The notes: generated from the sequence alone by a model not told the origin. Positions 26,419-44,955 are shown, numbered from the stretch's first letter. The stretch is DNA of 64,000 nt from Streptomyces sp. CB02923 (GCF_001905005.1 NZ_LWKZ01000024.1:243427-307426); one strand, 5' to 3'. Translations and numbers: made by a program.

Positions 26419-26422
<4 letters not shown>
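21767..26422 (-). CDS. NRPS, module 3 (Hpg), C-A-T-E (ComB-like)
   Basis: Single-module synthetase, about 1551 residues. C (1-450; HHILLDGWS near 155), A3 (470-965; YTSGSTGVPKG near 621; specificity residues D-A-F-H-L-G-L-L-S, an Hpg-type code with Ser in place of the usual Cys), T (GGDSIMS near 1009) and E (1040-1500; HHLVVDGVSW near 1195, EGHGRE, TVGWFT, NYLGRF near 1424). All catalytic motifs look intact, so it should add D-Hpg at position 3. The start is GTG at 26422, which overlaps the TGA of the preceding synthetase as GTGA; AAGGGGGA lies about 10 bases upstream. The open frame runs on further upstream, but only this start fits the end of the preceding gene and gives a normal C-domain opening. 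The next synthetase starts 62 bp after the stop. Confidence 0.95.
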
Positions 26423-35889
<9,467 letters not shown>

Positions 35890-35933
35890 GTCTCCCCCTT
35901 CGACGGACAACCCCGTGCTCGCTTCTGCCTGCT

Positions 35934-35967
35934 GCGCCACCGCGGCGGTCCCCCGCCGCGGTGGCGC
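35934..35967 (-). promoter_or_regulatory. Long hairpin between exporter and first NRPS
   Basis: A perfect 15-bp stem (35934-35948 with 35953-35967) closes a 4-base loop in the 104-bp gap between the exporter stop and the first NRPS start. No U-run follows in the direction of transcription, so it is more likely a processing, stability or attenuation structure than a full terminator. Confidence 0.6.
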
Positions 35968-35993
35968 GTCCTCCCCGTGTGAGCGGCCGCCGG

Positions 35994-38060
35994 TCAGCGC
36001 CCGCCGGGGCCCTGGCCGGTGTGCCACACCCCGCCGCCCGGCGCGCCCCCGTCGTCGGGCCCCGACCCGTCGAAGAAGACCATGCCGCCCGGCATCATCT
36101 GCGGCGCCGCCTCCTGCGGACGGCGCTCCTCCTCGGGGCCGGGCGCGTCCGGCGCGGGCCCGCTGCCGTTGACGGCCTGCCGGGCGAACTGCGTGTGGTA
36201 CAGCTCCGCGTAGAGCCCGCCGGCTTCGAGCAGTTCCTCGTGCGTGCCCCGCTCGCGGATGCCGCCCTCGTCGAACACCAGGATCTGGTCGGCCTCGCGG
36301 ATGGTGGACAGCCGGTGGGCGATGACGACGGACGTACGGCCGTGCAGCGCCGTCTTCAGGGCCCGCTGGACGGCCGCCTCGGACTCCGAGTCCAGGTGCG
36401 CGGTCGCCTCGTCGAGGACGACGATCGAGGGCGCCTTCAGCAGCAGCCGGGCCAGCGCCAGGCGTTGCTTCTCGCCGCCGGAGAGCCGGTAGCCGCGGTC
36501 GCCCGCCACGGTGTCGAGCCCGCTGGGCAGGGAGTTGATCGTGTCCCATATCTGCGCGGCCCGGCACGCCTCGACGAGTTCCTCCTCGGTGGCGCCGGGG
36601 CGGGCGTAGTTCAGGTTGTTGCGGATGGTGTCGTGGAAGAGGTGGGCGTCCTGGGACACCACCCCGACGGTCCGGCGCAGCGAGTCGAGGGTGACATCGC
36701 GCAGGTCCTGCCCGGCGATGCGGACGCTGCCCGCCGACGGGTCGTACAGCCGTGACACCAGGTGCGTGGCGGTCGTCTTGCCCACACCGGAGGGGCCCAC
36801 CAGGGCGGTGAGCTTGCCGGACGGCGCCGTGAAGCTCAGGTCGCGCAGCACCTCGGGCGGCTCCTGGGAGCGTTCGTCGGCCGGCAGCGCGTTGGACTCC
36901 AGCGACGCCAGGGAGACCTCGCTGGCCCGCGGGTAGCGGAAGGACACCTCGTCGAAGGTGATCTCGGGGGCCGGTCCGCTGCCCGGCGCGGGCAGTTCGG
37001 TGGCGTCCGCGCGCTCGGTGATGAGCGGCTTCAGGTCGAGCAGCTCGAAGATCCGGTCGAAGCTGACCATCGCGGTGTGCGCCTCGCCCTGGACGCTGGA
37101 CAGCTGGGTGATCGGCCCGTACAGGCGGGCCAGCAGGGCGGCCAGCGCCACCAGCGTGCCGACCTGGAAGGTCCCGTTGACCACCATGGCGCCGCCGAGG
37201 CCGTAGACGAGGGCGGTGACGACGGCGGCGAGCAGCGTCATGATGATGACCGTGAGGCGGCTCAGGACCGTCCAGGTGATGCCGACCTCGCGTACCTTGC
37301 CCGCACGCTTCGCGAACAGCTGCCCCTCTTCCCGCGGGCGGCCGAAGAGCTTGGAGAGCATCGCGCCCGCCACGTTGAAGCGCTCGCCGATGGTCGCGCC
37401 CATCTCGGCGTTCATCTGCATCTGTTCGCGGGAGTAGCGCGTCAGCCGCCGTCCGACCAGCGCGCCGGGAATCATGAACACCGGCAGGATCGCCAGCGCG
37501 ATCAGGCTGACCAGCCACGACAGGTAGAACATGCTGCCGAGCACCAGGACCAGGGTGAACACGCTGGACAGCGAGCCCAGCAGGGTGCCCAGGGCGTGCT
37601 GCGCGCCCACCACGTCCGTGTTGAGCCGGCTGACGAGGGACCCGGTCTGGGTCCGGGTGAAGAAGGCCAGCGGCTGGCGCTGTACGTGGGTGAACGCCTG
37701 CACCCGCAGGTCGTAGCTGACGCCCTGGCTGATCCGGCCCGCGTACCAGCTCTGCGCGAGTTGCAGGAGCGCGTCGAGGACGGCGAGGCCCGCGACGATG
37801 AGCGAGACGACCGTCAGCACCGTGGTGTCCTTCTGCAGGATGCCGACGTCGATGATCTCTTTGAGGAGCAGCGGCGTGGAGACGATGATGAGCGAGTCCA
37901 CCACGGTCAGCAGCAGCAGGAGGACCGATTCGCGGCGATGGGGTTTCGCATAGGCGAGAATCCGGCGGAGCGTTCCCGGCCGGAGCCGCTGCGAAGCCGT
38001 GGAATTGCCCGGGTCGTCGTACGTCGCCAGCATGATGCCCGAGCCTTGTCCGGCAAACAT
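35994..38060 (-). CDS. ABC exporter (fused membrane and ATPase domains)
   Basis: About 688 residues, an MsbA-like half-transporter that would work as a dimer in the membrane. The N-terminal half (about 50-330) has six hydrophobic segments; the C-terminal half has Walker A GPSGVGKTT near 420, LSGGEKQR near 525, Walker B IVVLDEATAHLD and the H-loop IAHRLST. The tail of about 60 residues is rich in Gly, Pro and Glu. Placed first in the synthetase operon, it is probably the exporter of the peptide and part of self-protection, as in glycopeptide clusters. I chose ATG 38060 because AGGAGG lies about 11 bases upstream; ATG 38033 has no clear ribosome site. The first synthetase follows after 104 bp. 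Confidence 0.93.
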   Translation of the reverse strand: MFAGQGSGIMLATYDDPGNSTASQRLRPGTLRRILAYAKPHRRESVLLLLLTVVDSLIIVSTPLLLKEIIDVGILQKDTTVLTVVSLIVAGLAVLDALLQLAQSWYAGRISQGVSYDLRVQAFTHVQRQPLAFFTRTQTGSLVSRLNTDVVGAQHALGTLLGSLSSVFTLVLVLGSMFYLSWLVSLIALAILPVFMIPGALVGRRLTRYSREQMQMNAEMGATIGERFNVAGAMLSKLFGRPREEGQLFAKRAGKVREVGITWTVLSRLTVIIMTLLAAVVTALVYGLGGAMVVNGTFQVGTLVALAALLARLYGPITQLSSVQGEAHTAMVSFDRIFELLDLKPLITERADATELPAPGSGPAPEITFDEVSFRYPRASEVSLASLESNALPADERSQEPPEVLRDLSFTAPSGKLTALVGPSGVGKTTATHLVSRLYDPSAGSVRIAGQDLRDVTLDSLRRTVGVVSQDAHLFHDTIRNNLNYARPGATEEELVEACRAAQIWDTINSLPSGLDTVAGDRGYRLSGGEKQRLALARLLLKAPSIVVLDEATAHLDSESEAAVQRALKTALHGRTSVVIAHRLSTIREADQILVFDEGGIRERGTHEELLEAGGLYAELYHTQFARQAVNGSGPAPDAPGPEEERRPQEAAPQMMPGGMVFFDGSGPDDGGAPGGGVWHTGQGPGGR

Positions 38061-38460
38061 ATCAGCGGAAACCTCCTGGGTCGGGATTCCTGGTTCCTGG
38101 TTCCTTATTCCTGTCCATGCGGTCGGCCGCACGGGAAAGACGGCACCCGCGGGCGCCCTTTGACGTCATATTCGGCGAGCTTTCACGAACTTTGGCCGAC
38201 CGCGGTGCGGTGACCGCAAGGTGCCCCGGTGCGGTGCGTCATTGCGACGATACCCATGGCAACTCCCGCCAGCCAGGCCTATCCGCCCGGGGCGGCACCG
38301 GGGTCTTCTGGCCGTCCACGGAAAAGGTGAAGGTGAATCACCGGCCCGCGGCACACCGGTACACCGGATAATTCACGGTGCCAGGTGCCGGGCGGCCCGA
38401 CGGGCGACGCTTTCGCGTCCGCCCGCCGGTACCGACCGTATCGCGCATTTCACCAGGTGC
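38061..38460 (-). promoter_or_regulatory. Upstream region of the exporter-NRPS operon
   Basis: About 400 bases without a credible gene. The AT-richer stretches at 38155-38200 and 38360-38380 are the best places for a leftward promoter, but no convincing -35/-10 pair can be picked by eye. There is a short direct repeat of TTCCTGG (38088-38107) and a repeated ACACCGG near 38355-38366. The StrR-type site at 38481-38509 lies at its upstream end. Confidence 0.45.
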
Positions 38461-38488
38461 GGTTGGACGGCCCGGAGGCCGTCCAACC
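38461..38488 (-). terminator. Hairpin after the StrR-type regulator gene
   Basis: A perfect 12-bp stem (GGTTGGACGGCC and its complement) with a CGGA tetraloop, 37 bases past the regulator stop. There is no good U-run, so termination may be partial. Its right arm shares bases with the StrR-type binding site, so folding and protein binding may interact. Confidence 0.6.
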
Positions 38489-38509
38489 GGTTGCTTTCCT
38501 CACTTGGAC
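38481..38509. promoter_or_regulatory. StrR/Bbr-type operator, GTCCAA-N17-TTGGAC
   Basis: GTCCAA at 38481-38486 and TTGGAC at 38504-38509 are separated by exactly 17 bases. From memory, this matches all 12 defined positions of the site published for Bbr, the StrR-type activator of the balhimycin cluster (GTCCAR-N17-TTGGAC). It lies between the StrR-type gene and the exporter-NRPS operon, about 420 bases before the exporter start. Confidence 0.8.
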
Positions 38510-38525
38510 ACGGCCCGGCCGCCTG

Positions 38526-39518
38526 TCAGACGGCCTCGGCCACATTCTGCTCGGCCCGCTGGGCGAAGTCCGCCCAGATATCCGCACACTCACGGGCCAG
38601 TTGGGCGATGATGCCGCTGCAGTGCGGAGGAATGTTTGCCATGATGTCGTCCCACTCCTCCGCGCTGATCGTGTGAATACTCAGCAGCCGCAGCAGCGTG
38701 CGTCCGGTCTCGCTGAACCGCAGGGCCGGGTCGACCTTGAGGCGGCGTACGACCACCGTCCGGTCCTGCGCCGGCATCCGGGCCGGTACCGCGGCGTCGC
38801 CGCCGTCACCCGGGACGGCGGCCCCCACGGGCACCTGCTCCTGCGGGGCCCGCGCCTGCCGGCCCCGGCCCTTCAGGAGCGGTTCCTCGCCCCGGCGCAG
38901 CCGGTTGCGGACATCGCGCGCCGTCTCGGGTGAGATCCCGGACGCCCGCGCGATCTGCCGCAGCGACAGACCGGGGTTCTCGGTGATGAGGTTGCCGGCG
39001 AGCCGGCGGCCCTCGGCTCCGTTGAGCGGCCGGAAGCGGCCGTCCTGGCCGATCCTGCCGCGCCCGGCGGCGGCGCCGGACACCCGCCGGCGGATCTCCG
39101 CGACGGTGCCCGGCGCGATACCGGTGACCGAGGCGATCATCCGGTCCGACCACAACGGGTGTGAACGGATGATGCGTTCGGCCGCGTTCTTGCGGTCCGC
39201 CATGGACAGCGGAAGGCCGTGCGTGATGTTCGACTCGACGGCCAGGACGAAGGCGTCGGCCTCGTCACCGTCGAAGAACCGCACCGCGATCTTGTCGTCG
39301 CCGCGCCGTTCGGCGGCTCGTAGTCGATGGATACCGTCGATGACCCGCATCGTCGCGCGGTGCGCGATGATGGGCGGCAGCGGCGCCTGCGCCACCGTCA
39401 GCATTTCCACATGTTCCGAATCTTCCCCGGATATGCGCGGAGAACCGGCCACCGAAAGTGATTCGATCTCCACTTCGACGACCGTCTGCATATCCAGGTG
39501 CGCCTGCCCAGGTTCCAC
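38526..39518 (-). CDS. StrR-family pathway-specific transcriptional activator
   Basis: About 330 residues. The N-terminal half is the ParB/sulfiredoxin-like domain typical of StrR proteins (SPRISGEDSEHVEMLTV, IDGIHRLRAAERRGDDKIAVRFFDG, SNITHGLPLSMADRKNAAERI). It is followed by helix-turn-helix stretches (WSDRMIASVTGIAPGTVAEIRRR and LSLRQIARASGISPETARDVRNRL). StrR relatives such as StrR and Bbr activate antibiotic operons directly. The neighbouring GTCCAA-N17-TTGGAC site makes the exporter-NRPS operon its likely target. I chose GTG 39518, which follows GAGGAG after 6 bases; longer frames lack a ribosome site, and ATG 39455 would cut into the conserved domain. I saw no TTA codon. Confidence 0.92.
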   Translation of the reverse strand: MEPGQAHLDMQTVVEVEIESLSVAGSPRISGEDSEHVEMLTVAQAPLPPIIAHRATMRVIDGIHRLRAAERRGDDKIAVRFFDGDEADAFVLAVESNITHGLPLSMADRKNAAERIIRSHPLWSDRMIASVTGIAPGTVAEIRRRVSGAAAGRGRIGQDGRFRPLNGAEGRRLAGNLITENPGLSLRQIARASGISPETARDVRNRLRRGEEPLLKGRGRQARAPQEQVPVGAAVPGDGGDAAVPARMPAQDRTVVVRRLKVDPALRFSETGRTLLRLLSIHTISAEEWDDIMANIPPHCSGIIAQLARECADIWADFAQRAEQNVAEAV

Positions 39519-39912
39519 TCCAGGCTCCTCGCGTTGTGATTCCCCCGTGCGCAAGCTCGCGCTGACGCACCCTAACGACGTACGGCAGGCCCGTGCATCG
39601 GCGACGTCTGCCCGATTTGGACATCGCCGGGCCGTTCAGGCGTAGCACCCACCCCCGCTTCTCGACCCGCTACAACTCCCGGCGGGGGAGGAAGGTTCCC
39701 GCGCACGCAGAAAACGCCCGACGCGAAGCGGAACACATTGTCAAACAAACCATCTTCCCCCATTCAGATACATACTCTAACAGTGCCTTTATCTACGGGG
39801 CACCCCTACCTGACGCACCTGAACCTGCAATGTCGCATTCCGCGAACCGCCGGAATCACTCCCTTCACCGGCGTCACCCCGCCCCGGAAAATGGTGCGTC
39901 CGCCCATTCCGA
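39519..39912. promoter_or_regulatory. Intergenic region upstream of the StrR-type gene
   Basis: 394 bases without a credible gene. The stretch 39728-39800 is clearly AT-richer than its surroundings (ACATTGTCAAAC, ATACATACTCTAACAG) and is the best promoter candidate. A lone TTGGAC at 39617-39622 has no good partner at the right spacing. The left part beyond the truncated transposase-like gene shows no remnant of a DDE catalytic domain. Confidence 0.45.
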
Positions 39913-40461
39913 TCATTCGGTCCGCGATGGCCGTGCGGGGCGCCCGCCCCGCCCGTCCTCCGCGCGCGCCCAGCCGCCGGCGTCCCGCCCGGCCCCCTCG
40001 CCCGCCGGAGCGAGGTACGTCCACCCGTGACGGCGCATCAGCTTGCGCACACCCTGCACCGTGTACGTGACGTGGAAGCGCCGCGCGATCACGGTCTGGA
40101 TGCGCTCCAGCGTCCAGCGCCGCCCGGTCCATCCGTAGGCCCCCGGCCCTCTGGCCAGCTCCGCCTCCAACTGGCGGAACTGGGCCGGGCTCAGCCGCGG
40201 CCGGGACGCCGGCCCCTTCGAGTCCAGCGCCCGCTCCCCCTCCTGCTGCCAGGACCTGCGCCACCGCTGCACCGACCGCACGCTCACCCGCAGATCCCTG
40301 GCGATCACCGCGTTGACCTCGCCCCGCGCGAACCGCTCGACCGCCTTCAGCCGCAGCCGTTCGCGGAACTCCCGCCGCTCGGCGGTCAGACCGCCGCCCT
40401 GTGCGTATCGCATCTCTCCGACATACCGCAGGATCGGCGCCACGTCAGCCAATGACGACAT
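39913..40461 (-). pseudogene. IS630-type transposase N-terminal (winged helix) remnant
   Basis: About 182 residues with the DNA-binding half of IS630-family transposases: ILRYVGEMRYAQGGG, LTAERREFRERLRLKAVERF, NAVIARDLRVSVRSVQRWRR, SRPRLSPAQFRQLEAEL and the GWTGRRWTLERIQTVIARRF block. The protein then ends in a Gly/Arg-rich tail instead of the DDE catalytic domain (full proteins have about 340-360 residues). It could be a broken element or one of the free-standing winged-helix proteins of this type found in streptomycetes; no terminal inverted repeats are visible. Start uncertain: ATG 40461 keeps the full conserved N-terminus, ATG 40413 is the alternative. Confidence 0.7.
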
Positions 40462-40666
40462 TACGGGTTCAGCACCGGTACCCCTATCGCGGACGGCGCC
40501 GTGCACCGGGGAACACCGGTTCCCAGCTGCCACACGCGTCCGGCCGCACGCGCCGAGAATGGCCTGTACCAATCGGCCGGACGGTGGGTCGTGTGCGCTT
40601 TCGTCCAGCCGCCCGTCGGGGTACCCCTACCGGCGGCGCGCACTCCGCCGGCAGGGGCCGGGGACA

Positions 40667-41713
40667 TCAGGAGGCGACCGCGGCCACCGGCATCGGCTGC
40701 GTGAGCGTCCGGCCCATCAACGGCGACAGGATCGTGGCCGTACTGGCGATCTCGCGCATGTCGGCCTCCAGCAGCGCCTGGTCACCGTCGCACCGCGCCG
40801 TCTCCGGCGCCGGATGCACATCGATCATGACGCCGTCCGCACCGACCGCCAGCGCCGCCCGCATCAGCGGCAGCACCAGCTCCCGGCGGCCGCCGGAGTG
40901 CGACGGATCCACGATCACCGGCAGGTGCGACAGCCGCTGGACCACCGGCACCGCGCTGATGTCCAGCGTGTTGCGGGTCGCGGTCTCGAACGTACGGATG
41001 CCGCGCTCGCACAGCACGATGTCCAGATTGCCGCGCTGCGCGATGTACTCGGCGGCCATCAGCCACTCGTCGATGGTCGCGCCGAACCCGCGCTTGAGCA
41101 GCACGGGCTTGCCGGCCGAACCCACCGCCTGGAGCAGCGCGAAGTTCTGCATGTTGCGGGTGCCGATCTGGAGCATGTCCGCGTAGGAGGCGACCAGTTC
41201 GACACTGCCGGGGTCGATGACCTCGGTGACCACCGGCAGCCCGGTCTCGGCCCGCACGTCGGCGAGGATGCGCAGCCCGGCCTCGCCCAGCCCCTGGTAG
41301 GCGTACGGCGAGGTGCGCGGCTTGAACGCGCCGCCGCGCAGCAGCGACGCCCCGGCGGCCTGCGCCATCCGCGCCGCGGTGAGCGTCTGCTCGGCGGACT
41401 CGACCGCGCACGGGCCCGCGATGACGGACAGGGTGTCGGGCCCGATCGGCACACCGCCGACCCGCACGACCGACCGCGCGGGGTGGTGCTCCCGGCTGAC
41501 CAGCTTGTACGGCACGGAGATCCGCACGACGTCGAGAACCCCCTTGCGGCTGCGCAGGTTCAGCGCCTCGAACGCGTCCACGTCCCCGACGAGTCCGACG
41601 ATCGTCCGCGTCACTCCCCGGCTGACGAAGGCATCACCACCCGCCGAGCGCACCAGGCCGACGACGGCGTCGACATCCTCCTGCGTGGCCCCTGGGGCCA
41701 TCACCACCACCAT
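40667..41713 (-). CDS. 3-deoxy-7-phosphoheptulonate (DAHP) synthase
   Basis: About 348 residues, type I-beta form. A ferredoxin-like N-terminal domain (1-75) is followed by the catalytic barrel with AGPCAVES, LLRGGAFKPRTSPYAYQG, KPVLLKRG, VDPSHSGGRRE and the metal-binding GADGVMIDVHPAPETARCDG. It joins phosphoenolpyruvate and erythrose 4-phosphate, the first step of the shikimate pathway. A private copy beside an Hpg/Tyr-rich NRPS raises supply of aromatic precursors, as dahp does in balhimycin-type clusters. ATG 41713 is preceded by GGAGG at 8 bases; the open frame extends further but without a ribosome site. A gap of 205 bases with no recognisable gene separates it from the transposase remnant. 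Confidence 0.93.
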   Translation of the reverse strand: MVVVMAPGATQEDVDAVVGLVRSAGGDAFVSRGVTRTIVGLVGDVDAFEALNLRSRKGVLDVVRISVPYKLVSREHHPARSVVRVGGVPIGPDTLSVIAGPCAVESAEQTLTAARMAQAAGASLLRGGAFKPRTSPYAYQGLGEAGLRILADVRAETGLPVVTEVIDPGSVELVASYADMLQIGTRNMQNFALLQAVGSAGKPVLLKRGFGATIDEWLMAAEYIAQRGNLDIVLCERGIRTFETATRNTLDISAVPVVQRLSHLPVIVDPSHSGGRRELVLPLMRAALAVGADGVMIDVHPAPETARCDGDQALLEADMREIASTATILSPLMGRTLTQPMPVAAVAS

Positions 41714-42072
41714 GAGGGGTTCCTCCCGTTGCTCGGCCGGCACCGGCCGGCCCGATGTGGTTGACGAGAAACCGGCGCACGCCCGCACCGCCGTGCGCCG
41801 GATCGACTGCTGGGACCAGGGCGCTTCGGGCGGATCTCCGCGGCACCGTTCACCCGGTCCCCGCCCGCCCGGACACTTCCGGGCCAGGCCCTGTCACGCG
41901 TGCACCCGCCAACTCCGGTCGAGTCGCCTCGGTACGGCAACTGCCTTGCATTGCAACGGAGTTCACGGAATGTGATAACGCCTTCAATGATTCCACACGC
42001 ACCGGCACGAGTGTCCAACCGCGCAACATCCACCGCAGCACCGCACGCCGTCGCCCACCCCGCCCGCCCTGG
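41714..42072. promoter_or_regulatory. Intergenic region upstream of the DAHP synthase gene
   Basis: 359 bases without a gene. A less GC-rich stretch (41935-42000) contains the small palindrome TTGCA-T-TGCAA at 41946-41956 and probably holds the leftward promoter. A lone GTCCAA half-site (42013-42018) has no TTGGAC partner 17 bases away. Confidence 0.4.
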
Positions 42073-44955
42073 CTACCCGACACGCAGGCAGTCCCGCTGA
42101 GCGCCGTCACCGCACCCCTCCAGCCCGGCGCCCGCCTCGGCGTCCGGCCCCAGCCGCGTCGCCAGGTCGGTACGGCGCTGTACGCCCAGCTTCCGGTACG
42201 CCCTGGTCAGATGCTGTTCCACGGTGCTGATCGTGATGAACAGGGACCCGGCGATCTGCCGGTTGGTGTACCCGCGGGCGGCGAGCGTCGCGACCCGCAG
42301 CTCGGCGCCGCTCAGCTCGGCGCTCTGCCCCGCACCGCACGCACCGGACCGCTCGGGCGGACAGGCACGCGCCGCGCCGACCGGCGAGGCCTTCAGGACG
42401 GGCGCCTTGATACCGCACTCCCGCATCAGCTGCTGCGCCTTGCGCGCCGCGACCCGTGCCCGGCCGTCGTCGTTTATGTCCCAGTAGCTGTACGACAGTT
42501 CCGCCATCGCGTACGCCAGCTCCAGCCGGTGCCCGCTGCGCTGGAGGATGTCCATCGCCTCACCGAGGAGCCGCGGCCGGTCCGCGCGCTCGGCCAGCGC
42601 CGCCAGCACCCGCAGCGCGACGCCCCGCGTCCACAGCGGGCGGAACCCGGTACGGGTCAGCTCCTCCTCCAGCAGGGCCCGCGCGCGGCGGTCGTCCCCC
42701 AGCGAGACGTGGACCTGCGCGGCGTCGGTGCGCCACGGCACCAGCGCGGACAGGTCCAGGTGCCACCCCGCCATCAGGTCCCCGCAGCGGTGGAAGTCCT
42801 CCAGCGCGACGTACGGCCGGCCCGCGGCGAGGTGGTAGTGGCCGCGCGCCCAGAGGTACAGCAGCCCGCCGGGCGTCCGGAACGCCGCGTCGGGCACGGG
42901 GACCTCCAGGTGCGCCGCCGCCTCGTCCAGCCGCCCCATGGCGGCCTTCGCGTACAGGAGCGCGGCGACCGGCGCCGCGACGGCCACCCCCCATCCTTCG
43001 GGCGGAACGACGGTGAGCGCGGTGTGCGCCGACTCCTCCGCCGCGGCCAGCTCGCCGAGTCTGATCTCGATGAACGCCTTGGCCGAGGCGAACAGCGCCT
43101 GCCACATCGGTGTCCGGTGCTCCCGCGCCTCCGCGAGGAGGATGTCGCACCAGCGTGCGGCCTCCCGCAGCCCGTCGGCGACGACGAGCGCGACCAGCGC
43201 CGCCAGGCCCGCCGCCGGGGTGCGGTCCTCCGGCCGGGTCTCGTGGAGGATGCGCTCCGCGCGTCCGATCACGTCCCCGGCCCCGCCCTGGTCCAGCACG
43301 GACGCCATCAGAGCGAGCGCGCGCTGCTGGGTGTCCTGCTCCGGCGTCAGGCCAGGGCCCCGGGCGCCCGCCGCCGCACTCCGGTACGGGCCTGCGGCCG
43401 CCTCGGCCCGGTACTTTCCCGCCAGCCCCGGATACCCGTAAGCGAACCAGACCCGCGCCGGATCCAGCCCCGGCCCCGCACCACCACCGGCTCCCGCCCT
43501 CGTCGCTCCCTCCTCCGGCTCCACACCCCGGAGTACCTCCAGGGCATCGTCTGCCCTGCCGTACCACAGCAGATGGCCGGCCAGCGCTTTCATGTCGCGA
43601 GACGTGAGACGGCCGTCCCGGGCCGCGTCGGTGAGCGCCGGCAGATGCCGTACGGCGGCGGACGGATCGACCCGCCACCCGGCCCGCACCAGCGCGACCC
43701 TGACCTTGAGCGCCTGCCGCTCGTCCGCGCAGCTGTTCCCGGCCACGCGCAGGCAGTCCAGCGCGAACCCCACCTCGTCGCGGGCCAGCGCGGCTTCGGC
43801 CGCCTCCAGCAGTACGGGCAGCGCCCACGGGGCGTCCGCGGTCCCGGCGGCGAGCAGATGGCGGGCCAGTACGCCCGCCGGCGCACCGTGCTCGTACAGC
43901 ACCTGGGCGACACGGGCCTCCAGGCCCGCACTGCGCGGCGGCGCCGCCCGGCGCAGCACCGCCGTCCGGCCCGCTTCGTGGCGGAACCGGCCCGCGGCAA
44001 GCAGCCCCATGTCGTGCAGGGCCCGCAGACTGCGTTCGCCTTCCGGGCGGGACACCCCGAGCACCTCGGCGGGCTCGACACGCGCGGCCCGCTCCCCGAG
44101 CACCGCCAGCAGCCACGCCGCACGGCGCGTGAGGACGTCGCTGCGGCTCAGGCACAGCGCCACGGCACGTTCGTACGCCTCACCGGGCACCAGCTCGGCG
44201 CTCCCCGCCCGCTCCGCGTCCGCGTAGTCGTCCAGCAGCGCCCGCATCAGCAGCGGGCTGCCACCGCTCAGCCGGTGGAATTCCGAAACGGGCGGCGCCG
44301 ACCGCCGCCCTTTCTGCCCGGCGGCCAGCATGGCGACGACGCCGTCCCGCGGCAATGGACCGACCCGAAGAAAGCGGCACCCCGGACGCCGTAGCAATTC
44401 CTGCCGTGCCGGACTGTCCTCCCACTCCGAACCACTGCTCTCCCCGAGAACCACCAGAATCCTGCTGACATCCAGTCGCCGCACCACATACAACACACAT
44501 TCCAGCGAATAGGCATCGGCTTGGTGAACATCGTCGATACACACCACCACCGGCCGCTTCCTGGCCTGGGCGAACAGAATGCCGCACACCCGCGGAAAAA
44601 CGTTCACGGCCACTTCCGCGGGAATGGTGTCCCCGGCCGCCCGCACCGGCGCGCCGCCGCCCCCGGCCGCGGGCGGCAGCCAGACCACCGGTTCCGCGCC
44701 GGCCCCGGCCAGCTCGGCGGTACGCAGCAGCTGCCCGGCCACCCGCAGCGGCATGCCCTTCTCCGCAGCGGCTGCCGTGGCCTGCAACCACAGGGCGCCC
44801 GTGGGCGCGGCCCGCTCCCGGAAGGCACGCAGCAGCGCCGTCTTCCCGCCGGCCACCGCGCCGCTGACGACCACCACTCCCCCGCGTCCGGCCGCGCACG
44901 CGTCGAGTGCGCCCTCCAGGACGGAGAGTTCCGTGTCCCGCTCCACCAACTTCAT
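42073..44955 (-). CDS. Large LuxR-type (LAL) ATP-binding transcriptional regulator
   Basis: About 960 residues. An N-terminal AAA-type ATPase begins MKLVERDTELSVLEGAL, with Walker A GAVAGGKTALL near 31 and a Walker B-like VVCIDDVHQAD near 125. A long helical middle region resembles TPR repeats. A C-terminal LuxR helix-turn-helix (about 880-925) reads LSGAELRVATLAARGYTNRQIAGSLFITISTVEQHL, split here as LRVATLAARGYTNRQIAG and STVEQHLTRAYRKLG. LAL proteins are common cluster activators, and A40926 pairs one with a StrR-type protein much as seen here. ATG 44955 is chosen because GGGGGTG lies about 9 bases upstream; the in-frame GTG 12 bases earlier is possible. I found no in-frame TTA codon. Confidence 0.92.
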   Translation of the reverse strand: MKLVERDTELSVLEGALDACAAGRGGVVVVSGAVAGGKTALLRAFRERAAPTGALWLQATAAAAEKGMPLRVAGQLLRTAELAGAGAEPVVWLPPAAGGGGAPVRAAGDTIPAEVAVNVFPRVCGILFAQARKRPVVVCIDDVHQADAYSLECVLYVVRRLDVSRILVVLGESSGSEWEDSPARQELLRRPGCRFLRVGPLPRDGVVAMLAAGQKGRRSAPPVSEFHRLSGGSPLLMRALLDDYADAERAGSAELVPGEAYERAVALCLSRSDVLTRRAAWLLAVLGERAARVEPAEVLGVSRPEGERSLRALHDMGLLAAGRFRHEAGRTAVLRRAAPPRSAGLEARVAQVLYEHGAPAGVLARHLLAAGTADAPWALPVLLEAAEAALARDEVGFALDCLRVAGNSCADERQALKVRVALVRAGWRVDPSAAVRHLPALTDAARDGRLTSRDMKALAGHLLWYGRADDALEVLRGVEPEEGATRAGAGGGAGPGLDPARVWFAYGYPGLAGKYRAEAAAGPYRSAAAGARGPGLTPEQDTQQRALALMASVLDQGGAGDVIGRAERILHETRPEDRTPAAGLAALVALVVADGLREAARWCDILLAEAREHRTPMWQALFASAKAFIEIRLGELAAAEESAHTALTVVPPEGWGVAVAAPVAALLYAKAAMGRLDEAAAHLEVPVPDAAFRTPGGLLYLWARGHYHLAAGRPYVALEDFHRCGDLMAGWHLDLSALVPWRTDAAQVHVSLGDDRRARALLEEELTRTGFRPLWTRGVALRVLAALAERADRPRLLGEAMDILQRSGHRLELAYAMAELSYSYWDINDDGRARVAARKAQQLMRECGIKAPVLKASPVGAARACPPERSGACGAGQSAELSGAELRVATLAARGYTNRQIAGSLFITISTVEQHLTRAYRKLGVQRRTDLATRLGPDAEAGAGLEGCGDGAQRDCLRVG

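Noticed and set aside
35890..37518. N-terminal extension of the first synthetase across the exporter gene.
   Set aside because: It is the shadow of the ABC exporter frame; the C domain opens normally at ATG 35889 behind a good ribosome site.
40462..40666. Possible small gene between the transposase-like gene and the DAHP gene.
   Set aside because: Open frames here have no ribosome site or recognisable sequence; the repeated GTACCCCTA words are too short to interpret.
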